The notes: generated by a model not told the origin, from the sequence alone. 64,000 bases of DNA from Romboutsia faecis (GCF_014323405.1 NZ_JACRWE010000002.1:248001-312000), one strand, 5' to 3'; counted from the first letter of the stretch, positions 36,402-46,220 are shown. Made by a program: numbers and translations.

Positions 36402-36617
36402 ATGGATTTAACATATGAACAGGCTTATAAAAAATTAGAAAATATTTTAGAAAAGCTAGAATCTAAAGGTGCGAGTTTAGATGAATCATTGAGTTTATAT
36501 GAAGAAGGAATAAGTCTTTACAAATACTGTAATAAGTTACTTGAAGATGCACAATTAAAGATAAGTAAATTTAACTCATTAGGAATAGAAGAAGACTTTG
36601 ATATGAGGGAGGAATAA
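36402..36617 (+). CDS. xseB: Exodeoxyribonuclease VII small subunit
   Basis: A 71-residue helical hairpin that coats the extended XseA helix. [19 protein letters not shown] and [19 protein letters not shown] are the family repeats. It begins 2 bp after xseA with GAGGTATAAAT as ribosome site and is followed 2 bp later by ispA. Confidence 0.94.
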   Translation: MDLTYEQAYKKLENILEKLESKGASLDESLSLYEEGISLYKYCNKLLEDAQLKISKFNSLGIEEDFDMREE

Positions 36618-36619
36618 AA

Positions 36620-37507
36620 TTGGAATTTAAGCAATCTCTAAAAGCAAAATCTAATTATATAGAAAGATTATTAAGTGAATATATGCCTAAAGTAGAGGGA
36701 TATCAAAGAACTATTATGGATGCAATGAATTATAGTTTAAAAGCTGGAGGAAAAAGATTAAGACCTATATTAACTTTAGAAGCATGTAATATAGTAGGTG
36801 GAAATGAAGCTGATGCTATACCATTTGCTGTAGCAATTGAGATGATACATACATACTCATTAATACATGATGATCTTCCAGCCTTAGATAATGATAATCT
36901 AAGAAGAGGTAAGCCTACAAATCATGTGGTATTTGGAGATGATATGGCAATACTAGCAGGAGATGCCCTTTTAAATTATGCTTTTGAAATTATGTTATCC
37001 AACTCTATAGATAAAGAAAATCCTAAAAAGTATTTAAGAGCTATAAATGAAATTGCTAAAAGTTCAGGCATATATGGAATGATTGGTGGACAAGTTGTAG
37101 ATGTTCAAAGTGAAAATAAGGTTATTTCAAAGGAGAAATTAGATTATATTCATTTAAATAAAACTGCTGCAATTATTATTGGTTGTATGAGAGCTGGAGC
37201 AATAATAGGAGATGCTACTGAAGATGAGTTAGAAAAAATAACCAAGTATGGGAAAAATATTGGATTATCATTCCAAATAGTAGATGATATATTAGATATA
37301 GTTGGAGATGAAGCCAAGTTAGGAAAAAAAGTAGGTAGTGACATAGAGAATCATAAATCCACGTATCCATCTTTACTTGGTATAGAAAAATCAAAAGAGA
37401 TTGCAAATGATCTAATAAAAGAAGCAAAAAATAATATCAAAGATTTACAAAACAATAGTAGTTTCTTAGAAGGATTAGCAAATTATATAATAGATAGAGA
37501 ATATTAA
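36620..37507 (+). CDS. ispA: Farnesyl diphosphate synthase / polyprenyl synthetase
   Basis: Condenses isopentenyl diphosphate with allylic diphosphates, giving C15 (or C10) precursors for undecaprenyl lipid. The 295-residue protein contains both aspartate motifs, DDLPALDND followed by RRGKPT and QIVDDILDI, and KAGGKRLRPIL. A TTG start at 36620 is well placed behind GAGGGAGGAATAAAA. With dxs two genes later it forms an isoprenoid group. Confidence 0.94.
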   Translation: MEFKQSLKAKSNYIERLLSEYMPKVEGYQRTIMDAMNYSLKAGGKRLRPILTLEACNIVGGNEADAIPFAVAIEMIHTYSLIHDDLPALDNDNLRRGKPTNHVVFGDDMAILAGDALLNYAFEIMLSNSIDKENPKKYLRAINEIAKSSGIYGMIGGQVVDVQSENKVISKEKLDYIHLNKTAAIIIGCMRAGAIIGDATEDELEKITKYGKNIGLSFQIVDDILDIVGDEAKLGKKVGSDIENHKSTYPSLLGIEKSKEIANDLIKEAKNNIKDLQNNSSFLEGLANYIIDREY

Positions 37508-37516
37508 GGAGGAAAA

Positions 37517-37954
37517 ATGAACTTTTTTTCAGAAATTTTTAGCAACAAGGTATTAGGAATAAGTATATTTGCTTGTTTTTTAGCTCAATTTATAAAAATA
37601 TTTACTGGAAAAGATAAACGTATAGATTTAGCTAGAATATTTACATCTGGAGGTATGCCGAGTTCTCATAGCTCTTTTGTGACAAGCTTAGCAACTTTGG
37701 TTGGCCTAGAAAGAGGATTTGATTCTACAGGTTTTGCTGTTGTTGTTGTATTTGCGTTGATTATAATGTATGATGCCTCAGGAGTTAGAAGAGCGGTAGG
37801 AAAACAGGCAGCCATATTAAATCAGATAGTAGATGATGTTCATCATGGTAAACATATAAAACAAGATAAATTAAAGGAATTAATAGGCCATACTCCTGTT
37901 GAAGTGTGGATGGGTGCTATACTCGGTATAGTGGTAGCTTTAGTTATGGTATAA
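37517..37954 (+). CDS. Divergent PAP2 family membrane protein (YuiD/DUF212)
   Basis: A 145-residue membrane protein with four hydrophobic segments. The motifs GGMPSSHSSFVTSLATLVG, YDASGVRRAVGKQA and GHTPVEVWMGAILGI are those of the divergent PAP2 family, related to lipid phosphatases; SSHS and GHTPVEV correspond to phosphatase active-site regions, though substrate and activity are unknown. Its position between ispA and dxs suggests polyprenyl phosphate as a possible substrate, which is inference. The start follows TTAAGGAGGAAAA. Confidence 0.88.
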   Translation: MNFFSEIFSNKVLGISIFACFLAQFIKIFTGKDKRIDLARIFTSGGMPSSHSSFVTSLATLVGLERGFDSTGFAVVVVFALIIMYDASGVRRAVGKQAAILNQIVDDVHHGKHIKQDKLKELIGHTPVEVWMGAILGIVVALVMV

Positions 37955-37955
37955 A

Positions 37956-37984
37956 TTGAAAAAAATAAATTTATATGATATAAT
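37956..37984 (+). promoter_or_regulatory. SigA promoter of the dxs leader
   Basis: TTGAAA (37956-37961), 17 bases, TATAAT (37979-37984). Transcription would start near 37991, leaving a leader of about 190 bases ahead of dxs that contains a terminator-like hairpin. Confidence 0.7.
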
Positions 37985-38082
37985 TTCTTAGGTTTTATCA
38001 AATGGTTATAAAATGGATATATCTAAGGCAATACTAAGGTATATTCATTTTTCTAACTACATAGAAACTATATGATTTTTTT

Positions 38083-38108
38083 AGGTCTTCTATGGAAGGC
38101 TTTTTTAA
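38083..38108 (+). terminator. Terminator inside the dxs leader
   Basis: AGGTCTTC (38083-38090) pairs with GAAGGCTT (38095-38102) with two G-U pairs and a TATG loop, followed by TTTTTT. It lies about 115 bases after the upstream promoter and 75 before dxs, so it may be an attenuator or define a short RNA. Confidence 0.65.
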
Positions 38109-38180
38109 TTATAGAAATATGTTAATTATAAATACAGAGTAAATGTTTTATAAATTTAATCAAATAAAAGGTGAAGGTAA

Positions 38181-40037
38181 ATGTATAAATATTTAGATAA
38201 AGTAAACTGTCCCGAAGACATTAAAAATATGACCAATGAAGAACTAGATATACTTGCCAAAGATATAAGAAAATTTCTAGTAAAATCAGTTTCTAAAACT
38301 GGTGGTCACTTAGCATCGAACTTAGGTGTTGTAGAGCTGACTTTAGCATTGCATAAGGTTTTTGAAAGCCCTAAAGATAAAATAGTTTGGGATGTAGGAC
38401 ATCAATCTTATGTACATAAGATTCTTACTGGTAGAAAGGATAGTTTTGAGACGCTTAGACAATTTGAAGGTTTAAGTGGATTTCCAAAAGAAATAGAAAG
38501 CCCTCACGATATATTTGATACAGGGCATAGTAGTACATCTATTTCTGTGGGACTTGGTATTGCTTGTGCGAGAGATATAAAGAAAGAAAAATTTGATGTA
38601 GTATCTGTAATTGGAGATGGATCTATAACTGGTGGAATGGCTCTTGAAGCATTAAATAACTTGGGTTATTTAAATACAGATATGATTATAATTCTTAATG
38701 ACAATGAGATGTCTATAGATAAAAATGTAGGAGCAATGTCTAGACATTTATCTAGCATAATAAGAAACTCAACAATGAATAAAGTAAAGGATGAAGTAGA
38801 AAAGATTTTTACTGTAACATCTGCAGGGAATCTAATATATAAAACAGCTAGCAAGGTTAAGGATAGCATTGTAAGTCAATTTACACCACAACAGTGTGAA
38901 CTGTTTGAATCTATGGGAATAAAGTACTATGGACCTATAGATGGACATAATATAAAAGAATTAATAGAAATATTAAATAAAGCAAAGAAAAAAAGAGGAC
39001 CTGTCTTACTACATGTTATAACTAAGAAAGGTAAGGGATACAAATACGCAGAGGAACATCCAGATAAATATCATGGAGTTTCAAAATTTGATATAAAAGA
39101 AGGAATACAACCTTCAAATAGTAAATCTATATCAGTTGCAGTTGGTGAGAAATTAGTTCAAATGTCAGCTAAAGATGATAAGATAGTTGCAATAACAGCC
39201 GCAATGCCATCAGGAACAGGGTTAGATTTATTCCAAAGGGCGTATCCAGAAAGATACTATGACGTAGGAATTGCAGAACAACATGCGGTTACTTTTTCAG
39301 CTGGATTAGCAAAGGAAGGAATGAAGCCTTATTTTGCAGTATATTCAACTTTCTTACAAAGAGGTTATGATCAGATTATACATGATGTATGCATTACTAA
39401 AAAAAATGTAACATTCTTAATAGATAGAGCGGGATTAGTTGGTAATGATGGAGAAACACATCATGGTATGTTTGATTTGAGTTATTTAAATATTGTTCCT
39501 AATATAACAGTTATGGCGCCTAAAGATACTCAAGAACTAGAGTTGATGCTTGAATTGTCAGCAGAATTAAATGAGCCAGTAGCAATAAGATATCCGAGAG
39601 GAAATGCTTACTACCTAAACAAAGGAGAATATAAAAAGATAGAAGTAGGAAAGTATGAAATCATTGAAGAAGGTAAAGATATTGCTATTTTAGCTATAGG
39701 AAATATGGTAAAGCATGCATTAGAAGCGAAAGAAATGCTTTTAGAAGATAATATAAATCCTACTATAATAAATGCTAGATTTTTAAAACCTATGGATGAA
39801 AAATTACTTCATGAGTTATGTACAAAATACAAAACAATAGTAACAATAGAAGATAATATTATATCGGGTGGATTTGGAAGTAGAATAAATAACTTCATTA
39901 TAGATAATAATTACAATGTAAAAGTTGAGAATATAGCAGTTAGTGAGAAATTTATAGATCATGGTAATATAGATAGTCTATACGAAGCAGTAGGCTTATC
40001 TTCGAAATGTATTGCATCTAAAATAAAAAAAATATAG
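38181..40037 (+). CDS. dxs: 1-deoxy-D-xylulose-5-phosphate synthase
   Basis: The first enzyme of the MEP isoprenoid pathway, condensing pyruvate and glyceraldehyde 3-phosphate with thiamine diphosphate. The 618-residue protein has the cofactor motif [26 protein letters not shown], the transketolase-type [17 protein letters not shown] and [15 protein letters not shown]. The start follows AAAAGGTGAAGGTAA. It is 16 bp ahead of tlyA. Length and motifs are normal. Confidence 0.97.
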   Translation: MYKYLDKVNCPEDIKNMTNEELDILAKDIRKFLVKSVSKTGGHLASNLGVVELTLALHKVFESPKDKIVWDVGHQSYVHKILTGRKDSFETLRQFEGLSGFPKEIESPHDIFDTGHSSTSISVGLGIACARDIKKEKFDVVSVIGDGSITGGMALEALNNLGYLNTDMIIILNDNEMSIDKNVGAMSRHLSSIIRNSTMNKVKDEVEKIFTVTSAGNLIYKTASKVKDSIVSQFTPQQCELFESMGIKYYGPIDGHNIKELIEILNKAKKKRGPVLLHVITKKGKGYKYAEEHPDKYHGVSKFDIKEGIQPSNSKSISVAVGEKLVQMSAKDDKIVAITAAMPSGTGLDLFQRAYPERYYDVGIAEQHAVTFSAGLAKEGMKPYFAVYSTFLQRGYDQIIHDVCITKKNVTFLIDRAGLVGNDGETHHGMFDLSYLNIVPNITVMAPKDTQELELMLELSAELNEPVAIRYPRGNAYYLNKGEYKKIEVGKYEIIEEGKDIAILAIGNMVKHALEAKEMLLEDNINPTIINARFLKPMDEKLLHELCTKYKTIVTIEDNIISGGFGSRINNFIIDNNYNVKVENIAVSEKFIDHGNIDSLYEAVGLSSKCIASKIKKI

Positions 40038-40053
40038 TCGGGAAGGTAGTTTT

Positions 40054-40866
40054 ATGAAAAAAAGAATAGACGTATTATTAGTTGAGCAAGGATTTTTTGA
40101 AAGTAGAGAAAGAGCTAAAAAGGCTATAATGGCAGGACTTGTTTTTGTAGATAATCAAAGATGCGATAAAGCGGGTGTAGATGTTAAAGAAGATGCTAAA
40201 ATAGAAGTAAAAGGAAATCCGATTCCGTATGTAAGTAGAGGAGGATTAAAGCTTGAAAAGGCAATGAAAAACTTTGGACTAACATTAGATGGTAAAGTAT
40301 GCATGGATATTGGTTCATCTACTGGTGGATTTACAGACTGTATGCTCCAAAATGGAGCTATAAAAGTATTTTCAATAGATGTAGGGTATGGACAACTTGC
40401 ATGGAAATTAAGACAAGATGAAAGAGTAGTATGTATGGAAAGAACTAATATAAGACATGTTACTATTGAAGATACAAAAGAATTTTCAGATTTTGCATCT
40501 ATAGATGTTTCTTTCATATCATTAAAACTAGTTTTACCAAAAGCTAAGGAACTTGTCTCTTCAGATGGGCATGTGGTTGCTCTAATAAAACCACAATTTG
40601 AAGCTGGAAGAGAAAAGGTAGGTAAAAAAGGAGTTGTTAGAGAAAAGTCTACACATATAGAAGTAATAGAAACTATATCTGAGTTTGCAGTTGGAATAGG
40701 ATTCTCTATACTAGACTTAGACTACTCTCCTATAAAAGGACCAGAAGGCAATATAGAGTATTTAATATACTTAAAGAACTCAAATGATGGATATGAATTT
40801 AATAAAGAAGAGTATAGTAAGAAAGTGTTAGACGTTGTAGAAGCATCTCATAACTTAAATAAATAA
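40054..40866 (+). CDS. tlyA: TlyA family rRNA ribose methyltransferase
   Basis: A 270-residue protein with an N-terminal S4 RNA-binding domain (KKRIDVLLVEQGFFESRERA) and an FtsJ-type SAM domain (MDIGSSTGGFTDCMLQNGA, SIDVGYGQLAWKLRQDERV). Mycobacterial TlyA makes 2'-O-methylcytidines in both subunits. In B. subtilis the homologue yqxC lies ahead of argR(ahrC)-recN; here recN follows directly and argR is missing. The start is ATG after GGGAAGGTAGTTTT. Confidence 0.93.
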   Translation: MKKRIDVLLVEQGFFESRERAKKAIMAGLVFVDNQRCDKAGVDVKEDAKIEVKGNPIPYVSRGGLKLEKAMKNFGLTLDGKVCMDIGSSTGGFTDCMLQNGAIKVFSIDVGYGQLAWKLRQDERVVCMERTNIRHVTIEDTKEFSDFASIDVSFISLKLVLPKAKELVSSDGHVVALIKPQFEAGREKVGKKGVVREKSTHIEVIETISEFAVGIGFSILDLDYSPIKGPEGNIEYLIYLKNSNDGYEFNKEEYSKKVLDVVEASHNLNK

Positions 40867-40901
40867 AAAATTATACTTATATAGATAAAGGGGGATTTGA
40901 A

Positions 40902-42578
40902 GTGATCCTTGAATTGTATATGAAGAATTGTGCTTTAGTAGAAGAGCTAAGGTTGACTATTGATGAAAATCTAAATATATTAACGGGAGAAACTGGTTCA
41001 GGAAAATCTATAATAATAGATGCATTAGGATTATGTTTAGGTGAAAAATATGATAGGTCATTTTTAAGAAAAGGTACAGAAAAAGGTATAGTTGAAGCTA
41101 TATTTTCTTCAGAAAGCCAACACTTAAAAAATGTTCTTGAAAAATATGATATAGAGTTAGATGAAGATAATTTATTGGTGATAACTAGAGTTATTTATAA
41201 TGATGGAAAAAGTGTGGCAAGAGTTAACGGAAGAACTTTAAAGTTATCAGTATTAAAAGAAATTGCAACTACATTAATCGATGTTCATGGACAACATCAA
41301 AATCAGGCTTTATTTAACAAAGAAACGCATTTACAATTTTTAGATTTATTTGGTGAAATTGATTTACAAGATTTAAAGTCAGATTACAAAAATGTGTACA
41401 AAGAGTATACTAAGGTAAAAAATGCCTTAAATATTTTAACTGAAAATAAAGATGATATGCAAATTCAGAGAGAAATAGACTTGTTAAAATTCCAAATAAA
41501 TGAAATCGAATCTGCTAATTTAAGCAAGGATGAATATGAGGATCTTCTCAAACAAAGAGATGTATTTAGAAATAGTGAGAAGATATACAGTAATCTAAAT
41601 TTAAGTTATCAAAATTTATATGAGGGTAGTGTTAATGCTGTTGATTTAATTGGAAGTGCATCTAAAGAATTAAGTTCTATAGCAGAATATGATAAAGTCT
41701 TAGGTGAATATAATGAAAATGTAGAAAGAATAATGTATGAGCTTCAAGATATCTCAAGAGAAATAAGGAATTATAAAGAGAGTATAGATTTTGAACCATA
41801 TGAACTAGAGCAAATAGAAATAAGAATAGATGAAATTAATAGCTTAAAAAGAAAATATGGAAATACTATAGAAGAGATTTTTGAGTATTATAATAAAACT
41901 AAAAATAGATTAGATGAAATATTAAATAGAGATGAAAAAGTAGAAGAATTAAAAAGAGAGATACTAAGAATTGAAAATGTACTTAATGATAAAGCTGAGA
42001 AATTAACTCAAGCTAGACAAAAAGTCGCATCTAATTTGGAAGAGGTTCTATTAATAGAGCTAAAAAGCTTAAATATGAAAAATGTACTATTTAAAGTTAA
42101 GTTTGAAGAAAGTAACTTTACTTTAGAAGGTAAAGATGATATAGAATTTATGATATCTTTTAATCTTGGAGAAGATATAAAACCTATATATAAAGTTGCT
42201 TCTGGAGGCGAAATGTCTAGATTTATGCTAGCATTTAAAACTATACTTGCAGATATAGACCAAATAGATACATTAGTATTTGATGAAATAGATACTGGAA
42301 TAAGTGGTATAGCAGCTCAAATAGTTGGAGAAAAATTATCTCAAATAGCAAAGAAAAAGCAGATAATATGTATAACTCATTTACCTCAAATTGCAGCAAA
42401 TGCAGATACTCATTACTGTATAGAAAAAAATACATCAAATGATAGAACATTTACGAATATACGTAGGCTAGATCGTGACCAAAAGCGTGATGAAATCGCC
42501 AGACTTATAGCTGGAAGTAATATAACGGAAAAGACAATAGAACATGCTAGCGAAATTATTGAGTTAGCAAAAAAATAA
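40902..42578 (+). CDS. recN: DNA repair protein RecN
   Basis: An SMC-like ATPase acting early in double-strand break repair. The 558-residue protein has Walker A GETGSGKSIIID at the N-terminus, coiled-coil arms (about 150-380), the signature ASGGEMSRFMLA, Walker B DTLVFDEIDTGISG and the H-loop CITHLPQIAA. The start is GTG after AAAGGGGGATTTGAA, the nearest start to ILELYMKNCALVEELR, which is the family N-terminus. It ends with a terminator overlapping its stop. Confidence 0.95.
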   Translation: MILELYMKNCALVEELRLTIDENLNILTGETGSGKSIIIDALGLCLGEKYDRSFLRKGTEKGIVEAIFSSESQHLKNVLEKYDIELDEDNLLVITRVIYNDGKSVARVNGRTLKLSVLKEIATTLIDVHGQHQNQALFNKETHLQFLDLFGEIDLQDLKSDYKNVYKEYTKVKNALNILTENKDDMQIQREIDLLKFQINEIESANLSKDEYEDLLKQRDVFRNSEKIYSNLNLSYQNLYEGSVNAVDLIGSASKELSSIAEYDKVLGEYNENVERIMYELQDISREIRNYKESIDFEPYELEQIEIRIDEINSLKRKYGNTIEEIFEYYNKTKNRLDEILNRDEKVEELKREILRIENVLNDKAEKLTQARQKVASNLEEVLLIELKSLNMKNVLFKVKFEESNFTLEGKDDIEFMISFNLGEDIKPIYKVASGGEMSRFMLAFKTILADIDQIDTLVFDEIDTGISGIAAQIVGEKLSQIAKKKQIICITHLPQIAANADTHYCIEKNTSNDRTFTNIRRLDRDQKRDEIARLIAGSNITEKTIEHASEIIELAKK

Positions 42579-42606
42579 GGAGGCTTTTAAGTCTTCTTAT
42601 TTTTTA
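42574..42606 (+). terminator. Terminator overlapping the recN stop
   Basis: AATAAGGAGGC (42574-42584) pairs with GTCTTCTTATT (42591-42601) with two G-U pairs, followed by T residues. Confidence 0.8.
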
Positions 42607-42693
42607 TTTAAAATGAAATTTATTTTACATTTGAATAAAATTTTACAATTAAGGAACTATAATAACATAATTAGTAAATTTAGGAGAATGCAA

Positions 42694-43728
42694 ATGTTTA
42701 ATAAAAAGATATATACAAAAATTATATGTGTATCTATATTTATATTTTCAATTATAGGAATGATAAAATATAATAATTTAATTGATAATAATCATTATAT
42801 AGAAACTATAAATGTTTTTGAAAATAATAAATCTAAGCGATATGTATATCCTTTGGGAAATATCGTTGGTATTAAAGCAAATACAGATGGGGTCTTGGTA
42901 ATAGGATATGAAGAAGATGATATAGCATATATAGGTGGCCTTAAAATAGGTGATAATATTATTAAAATAAATGATAAAAAAATTAATAATAGTACTGATA
43001 TATCAGAATTATTGAATACTTTAAAAACTAATGAAGTAAAAGTAGGATTTCAAAGAGATGATGAATATAAAGAAGAAATTATAAAAGTAAAAAATGAAAA
43101 TGATGAATATAAATTAGGTTTATGGGTTAGAGACAAAATATCAGGGATTGGGACAATGACTCTATATGACCCTAGTAATGAGACTTTTTTTGCGATTGGT
43201 CATGCTATTACAGATGTAGATACTAATAAACTTTTGAAAATAAAAGAAGGATTTTTATACAATGCGAATAATTTAGAAATTATAAAGGGTAATTCAGAAA
43301 ATGTAGGGAAGATAAAGGGGGAATTTGATTTAAGTAAAGCTATAGGTGAATTTGATAATAATTCAAATTTTGGAATTTGCGGTGATTTATTATTAGATAA
43401 AGTAGATCTATTGAGTGGGCAAATAGAATTAGGGACATCTAGTGATGTGAAAATTGGAGATGCTATAATTCTTTTTGAAGATGAAAATAGAAATATAAGA
43501 ACCTATGATATAAAAATAGAAAAAATAATAGATGATAGTACATGTGATAGAGATATGGTAATAAAGGTTATAGACGAAGACTTAATAAATTATACTGGAG
43601 GAATAATTCAAGGAATGAGTGGTATTCCTATTATACAAAATAATAAGCTTATAGGCAGTATCACTCATGTTTTTAAAAAAAATCCTAAAAAAGGATATGG
43701 CATTTTCATAGATGAAATGGTAAAATAA
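42694..43728 (+). CDS. spoIVB: SpoIVB peptidase (S55)
   Basis: A forespore-made serine protease that signals to the mother cell; in B. subtilis it cleaves SpoIVFA and so triggers pro-SigK processing. The 344-residue protein has an N-terminal membrane anchor (about 8-24), a PDZ domain (about 55-130) and the S55 domain with catalytic His in FFAIGHAIT and Ser in IIQGMSGIP, then THVFKKNPKKGYGIFID. The upstream ATG at 42613 has no ribosome site; the ATG at 42694 follows TAGGAGAATGCAA, so the shorter form is taken. Here SigK has no pro-sequence, so its target differs. Confidence 0.92.
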   Translation: MFNKKIYTKIICVSIFIFSIIGMIKYNNLIDNNHYIETINVFENNKSKRYVYPLGNIVGIKANTDGVLVIGYEEDDIAYIGGLKIGDNIIKINDKKINNSTDISELLNTLKTNEVKVGFQRDDEYKEEIIKVKNENDEYKLGLWVRDKISGIGTMTLYDPSNETFFAIGHAITDVDTNKLLKIKEGFLYNANNLEIIKGNSENVGKIKGEFDLSKAIGEFDNNSNFGICGDLLLDKVDLLSGQIELGTSSDVKIGDAIILFEDENRNIRTYDIKIEKIIDDSTCDRDMVIKVIDEDLINYTGGIIQGMSGIPIIQNNKLIGSITHVFKKNPKKGYGIFIDEMVK

Positions 43729-43757
43729 AAAATAGATTATAAAATTTTAATAAATAT

Positions 43758-43785
43758 GAAGGATTATAATTTTAGTATGTCGAAT
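43758..43785 (+). promoter_or_regulatory. Candidate SigH promoter of spo0A
   Basis: AAGGATTAT (43759-43767) and GAAT (43782-43785) resemble the SigH boxes (AGGAWWT and GAAT) used by spo0A in Bacillus. The -10 half overlaps the 0A box, and the 15-base gap is a little long, so this is tentative. Confidence 0.35.
43778..43784 (+). promoter_or_regulatory. 0A box upstream of spo0A
   Basis: TGTCGAA, identical to the core Spo0A-binding box, 74 bp ahead of the spo0A start. It suggests direct autoregulation. Confidence 0.55.
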
Positions 43786-43811
43786 TATCTTTTAGTAAAG
43801 AATTAAAAATA

Positions 43812-43826
43812 GATTTTCTGAAGATA
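43812..43826. promoter_or_regulatory. CodY-box-like sequence upstream of spo0A
   Basis: GATTTTCTGAAGATA matches the CodY consensus AATTTTCWGAAAATT at 12 of 15 positions. It lies between the 0A box and the ribosome site. CodY links nutrient supply to sporulation in clostridia. Confidence 0.4.
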
Positions 43827-43857
43827 AGAGAATGTTTTATTAATGGGGGGAATTTTA

Positions 43858-44670
43858 GTGAACGAAAAAATAAAAATAGTTTTAGCTGATGATAATAAAG
43901 ACTTTTGTCAAGTTTTAAAGGAATATTTATCAAATGAAGAGGACATAGAAATACTAGGGATAGCTAAAGATGGAATTGAAGCATTAGATTTGGTAAAGAG
44001 AACTCAACCAGATTTATTAGTTTTAGATGTGATTATGCCGCATTTAGATGGATTAGGAGTTATTGAGAAATTAAATGCAATGGATATACCAAAAATGCCA
44101 AAAATAATAGTTTTATCAGCAGTTGGTCAAGATAAAATAACGCAAAGCGCAATTAATTTAGGGGCAGATTATTACATAGTAAAACCTTTTGATTTTGTAA
44201 TATTTATTAATAGAATAAGAGAATTAGTATCTAATAAGACAGCTCATATAGAGCCAAAGGCTAGAGTAAATACAGATATTCAAATGACAAGAAGTGATTT
44301 TGTTAAAAATTCAGGAAATATAGAGACTGAGATAACGAATATTATACATGAAATAGGAGTACCAGCACATATAAAGGGATATTTATATTTAAGGGAAGCT
44401 ATAAAAATGGTTATTGACAATGTAGAGCTTTTAGGAGCAGTAACAAAAGAGCTATACCTAAGTATAGCTAAAAAATTCAACACGACTCCAAGTAGAGTTG
44501 AAAGAGCTATAAGACATGCTATAGAAGTAGCATGGAGTAGAGGTAAAGTAGATACAATAAATCAATTATTTGGATATACTGTTCACAACACTAAAGGAAA
44601 GCCAACAAACTCTGAATTTATAGCTATGATTGCAGATAAATTAAGATTAGAACACAGTATGGTAAAATAA
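43858..44670 (+). CDS. spo0A: Sporulation master response regulator Spo0A
   Basis: Phosphorylated Spo0A starts sporulation by binding 0A boxes. The 270-residue protein has a receiver domain (about 1-125) with LADDNKDFC, the phosphorylated Asp in [13 protein letters not shown], and ILSAVGQDK and IVKPFD switch residues, and a C-terminal domain with the recognition helix region [23 protein letters not shown]. The ATG at 43843 lies in the ribosome site AATGGGGGGAAT, so the GTG at 43858 is the start. It follows spoIVB, as in B. subtilis. No phosphorelay genes (spo0B, spo0F) are nearby. Confidence 0.96.
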   Translation: MNEKIKIVLADDNKDFCQVLKEYLSNEEDIEILGIAKDGIEALDLVKRTQPDLLVLDVIMPHLDGLGVIEKLNAMDIPKMPKIIVLSAVGQDKITQSAINLGADYYIVKPFDFVIFINRIRELVSNKTAHIEPKARVNTDIQMTRSDFVKNSGNIETEITNIIHEIGVPAHIKGYLYLREAIKMVIDNVELLGAVTKELYLSIAKKFNTTPSRVERAIRHAIEVAWSRGKVDTINQLFGYTVHNTKGKPTNSEFIAMIADKLRLEHSMVK

Positions 44671-44686
44671 TTATATAGAGATTAAG

Positions 44687-44723
44687 AAAATAAGCCTTCT
44701 CAATAAAAGAAGGCTTATTTTTT
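44687..44723 (+). terminator. Terminator after spo0A
   Basis: A 14-bp stem (44687-44700 with 44708-44721) with 7-base loop and T-run. It ends the spo0A transcript ahead of cca. Confidence 0.93.
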
Positions 44724-44823
44724 GATATAAAGCATAAAATAAGATAAATAAATGAACAAAATCTTTAAATATTCCATATAATTAACAATATTAACTTATA
44801 AAATTTATCAAGGAGACAAAACA

Positions 44824-46077
44824 ATGGAAATATATTTACCCCAAAAAGTCAAATTCATAATAGATAAAATGTATGAAAATGGATACGAAGCATTTATAGT
44901 GGGGGGATGTGTGAGAGATAGCATACTTGGAATAACGCCTAATGATTATGATATAACTACTAATGCAAAGCCTGATGAAATTATAGATATTTTTAAAGGT
45001 TTTAAAATTATTGATAATGGAATAAAACATGGAACTGTTGGCGTAATAATAGACAAAGAAGTGTATGAAATAACCACTTATAGACTAGAGGGAGAATATG
45101 AAAATAATAGACGACCTAAAGATGTAGAATTTACAAAATATATAGAAGATGATTTAAAGAGAAGAGATTTTACAATAAATGCAATTGCATATAATGATAA
45201 GCTAGGAATAATAGATAAATTTAATGGAATAACAGATATAAAGAATAAAATAGTTAAAACTGTGGGTGATCCAGATGAAAGGTTTAATGAAGATGGATTA
45301 AGACTAGTTAGAGCAATAAGATTTAGCAGTAAGTTAAATTTTAAAATAGAAGATAAAACTTTAAAAAGTATATATAAGAATATTGATATTATAAAAAATA
45401 TAAGTAAAGAAAGAATTACAGGTGAATTCACAAAGATGATTCTAAGTGATAATCCTCAAGATATTATACTTTTATATAAAACAGGAATCTTTAAATGTAT
45501 CGGAATTTATTCATATATGAATAAAGAAAAGTATAATGTTTTTGAAAAAGAACTTGGGGTACTAAAATATTGCCCAAACGATTTAGCTAAGAGAATGGCA
45601 ATGTTGGAATACATCATTAAAAAAAAGAAAATTCCGTCTACAAGTATAATTGATACTTTAGTATATTCTAAAAAACTTAAAAAGGAATGTATGATATTAG
45701 TTGATTGTATGCTTGTAGATAGCATAGAAGTAGATCAAATAGAAATAAAGAAATTATTAAATAAAGTAGGTCCAAAAATATTAAGAGAAGCGCTAGAATT
45801 AAAAAAAGTATATAATAACTACTTAATATCAAATATACAAAATAAAAATTATGCTTCAAATGAAAAAGATATAATAGATGGTATAATAGAGAAAATTGTA
45901 GCAATAGAAAATAACAAAGAGTGCTATAAGTTAAATGATTTAGATATAAATGGAAAAGACTTAGAAAAGTTAGGATATAAAGGGAAAAGTATAGGAGAAA
46001 AATTAACTGAATTACTAAATAAAGTTATAGAAAGTCCAGAATTAAATAAAAAAGAAACACTTATAGATTTAATTTAA
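44824..46077 (+). CDS. cca: CCA tRNA nucleotidyltransferase / polynucleotide adenylyltransferase
   Basis: Adds or repairs the 3' CCA end of tRNAs. The 417-residue class II enzyme has the head motif VGGCVRDSILGITPNDYDITTNA with the two catalytic Asp residues, RRDFTINAIAYN, and the neck motif ERFNEDGLRLVRAIRFSSKL. A helical body and tail follow. No HD domain is seen. Poly(A) polymerases share this fold, but the motifs and the tail favour a CCA enzyme. The start is ATG after CAAGGAGACAAAACA. It is flanked by terminators and seems to be a single-gene unit. Confidence 0.92.
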   Translation: MEIYLPQKVKFIIDKMYENGYEAFIVGGCVRDSILGITPNDYDITTNAKPDEIIDIFKGFKIIDNGIKHGTVGVIIDKEVYEITTYRLEGEYENNRRPKDVEFTKYIEDDLKRRDFTINAIAYNDKLGIIDKFNGITDIKNKIVKTVGDPDERFNEDGLRLVRAIRFSSKLNFKIEDKTLKSIYKNIDIIKNISKERITGEFTKMILSDNPQDIILLYKTGIFKCIGIYSYMNKEKYNVFEKELGVLKYCPNDLAKRMAMLEYIIKKKKIPSTSIIDTLVYSKKLKKECMILVDCMLVDSIEVDQIEIKKLLNKVGPKILREALELKKVYNNYLISNIQNKNYASNEKDIIDGIIEKIVAIENNKECYKLNDLDINGKDLEKLGYKGKSIGEKLTELLNKVIESPELNKKETLIDLI

Positions 46078-46220
46078 AGTTGCTGTATAAGCAATAGTTT
46101 ATGAAATTGTAGTATAGTAAGAATAGAAAATGTGAATTTTAATAAAAGTATAGTAAAATGTGAGTGTATATAGGGTGAGAGATAAAAAAAGGTTAAAATA
46201 TTTCTTTTATTGCTAAATAA

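Noticed and set aside
37985..38180. TPP riboswitch ahead of dxs
   Set aside because: The conserved CUGAGA and ACCUGA-type elements are absent. The leader is structured but not of that class.
42613..42693. Longer SpoIVB from ATG 42613
   Set aside because: No ribosome site, and the extra N-terminus lies directly after the recN terminator. The TAGGAGA-led ATG at 42694 gives the expected membrane-anchor start.
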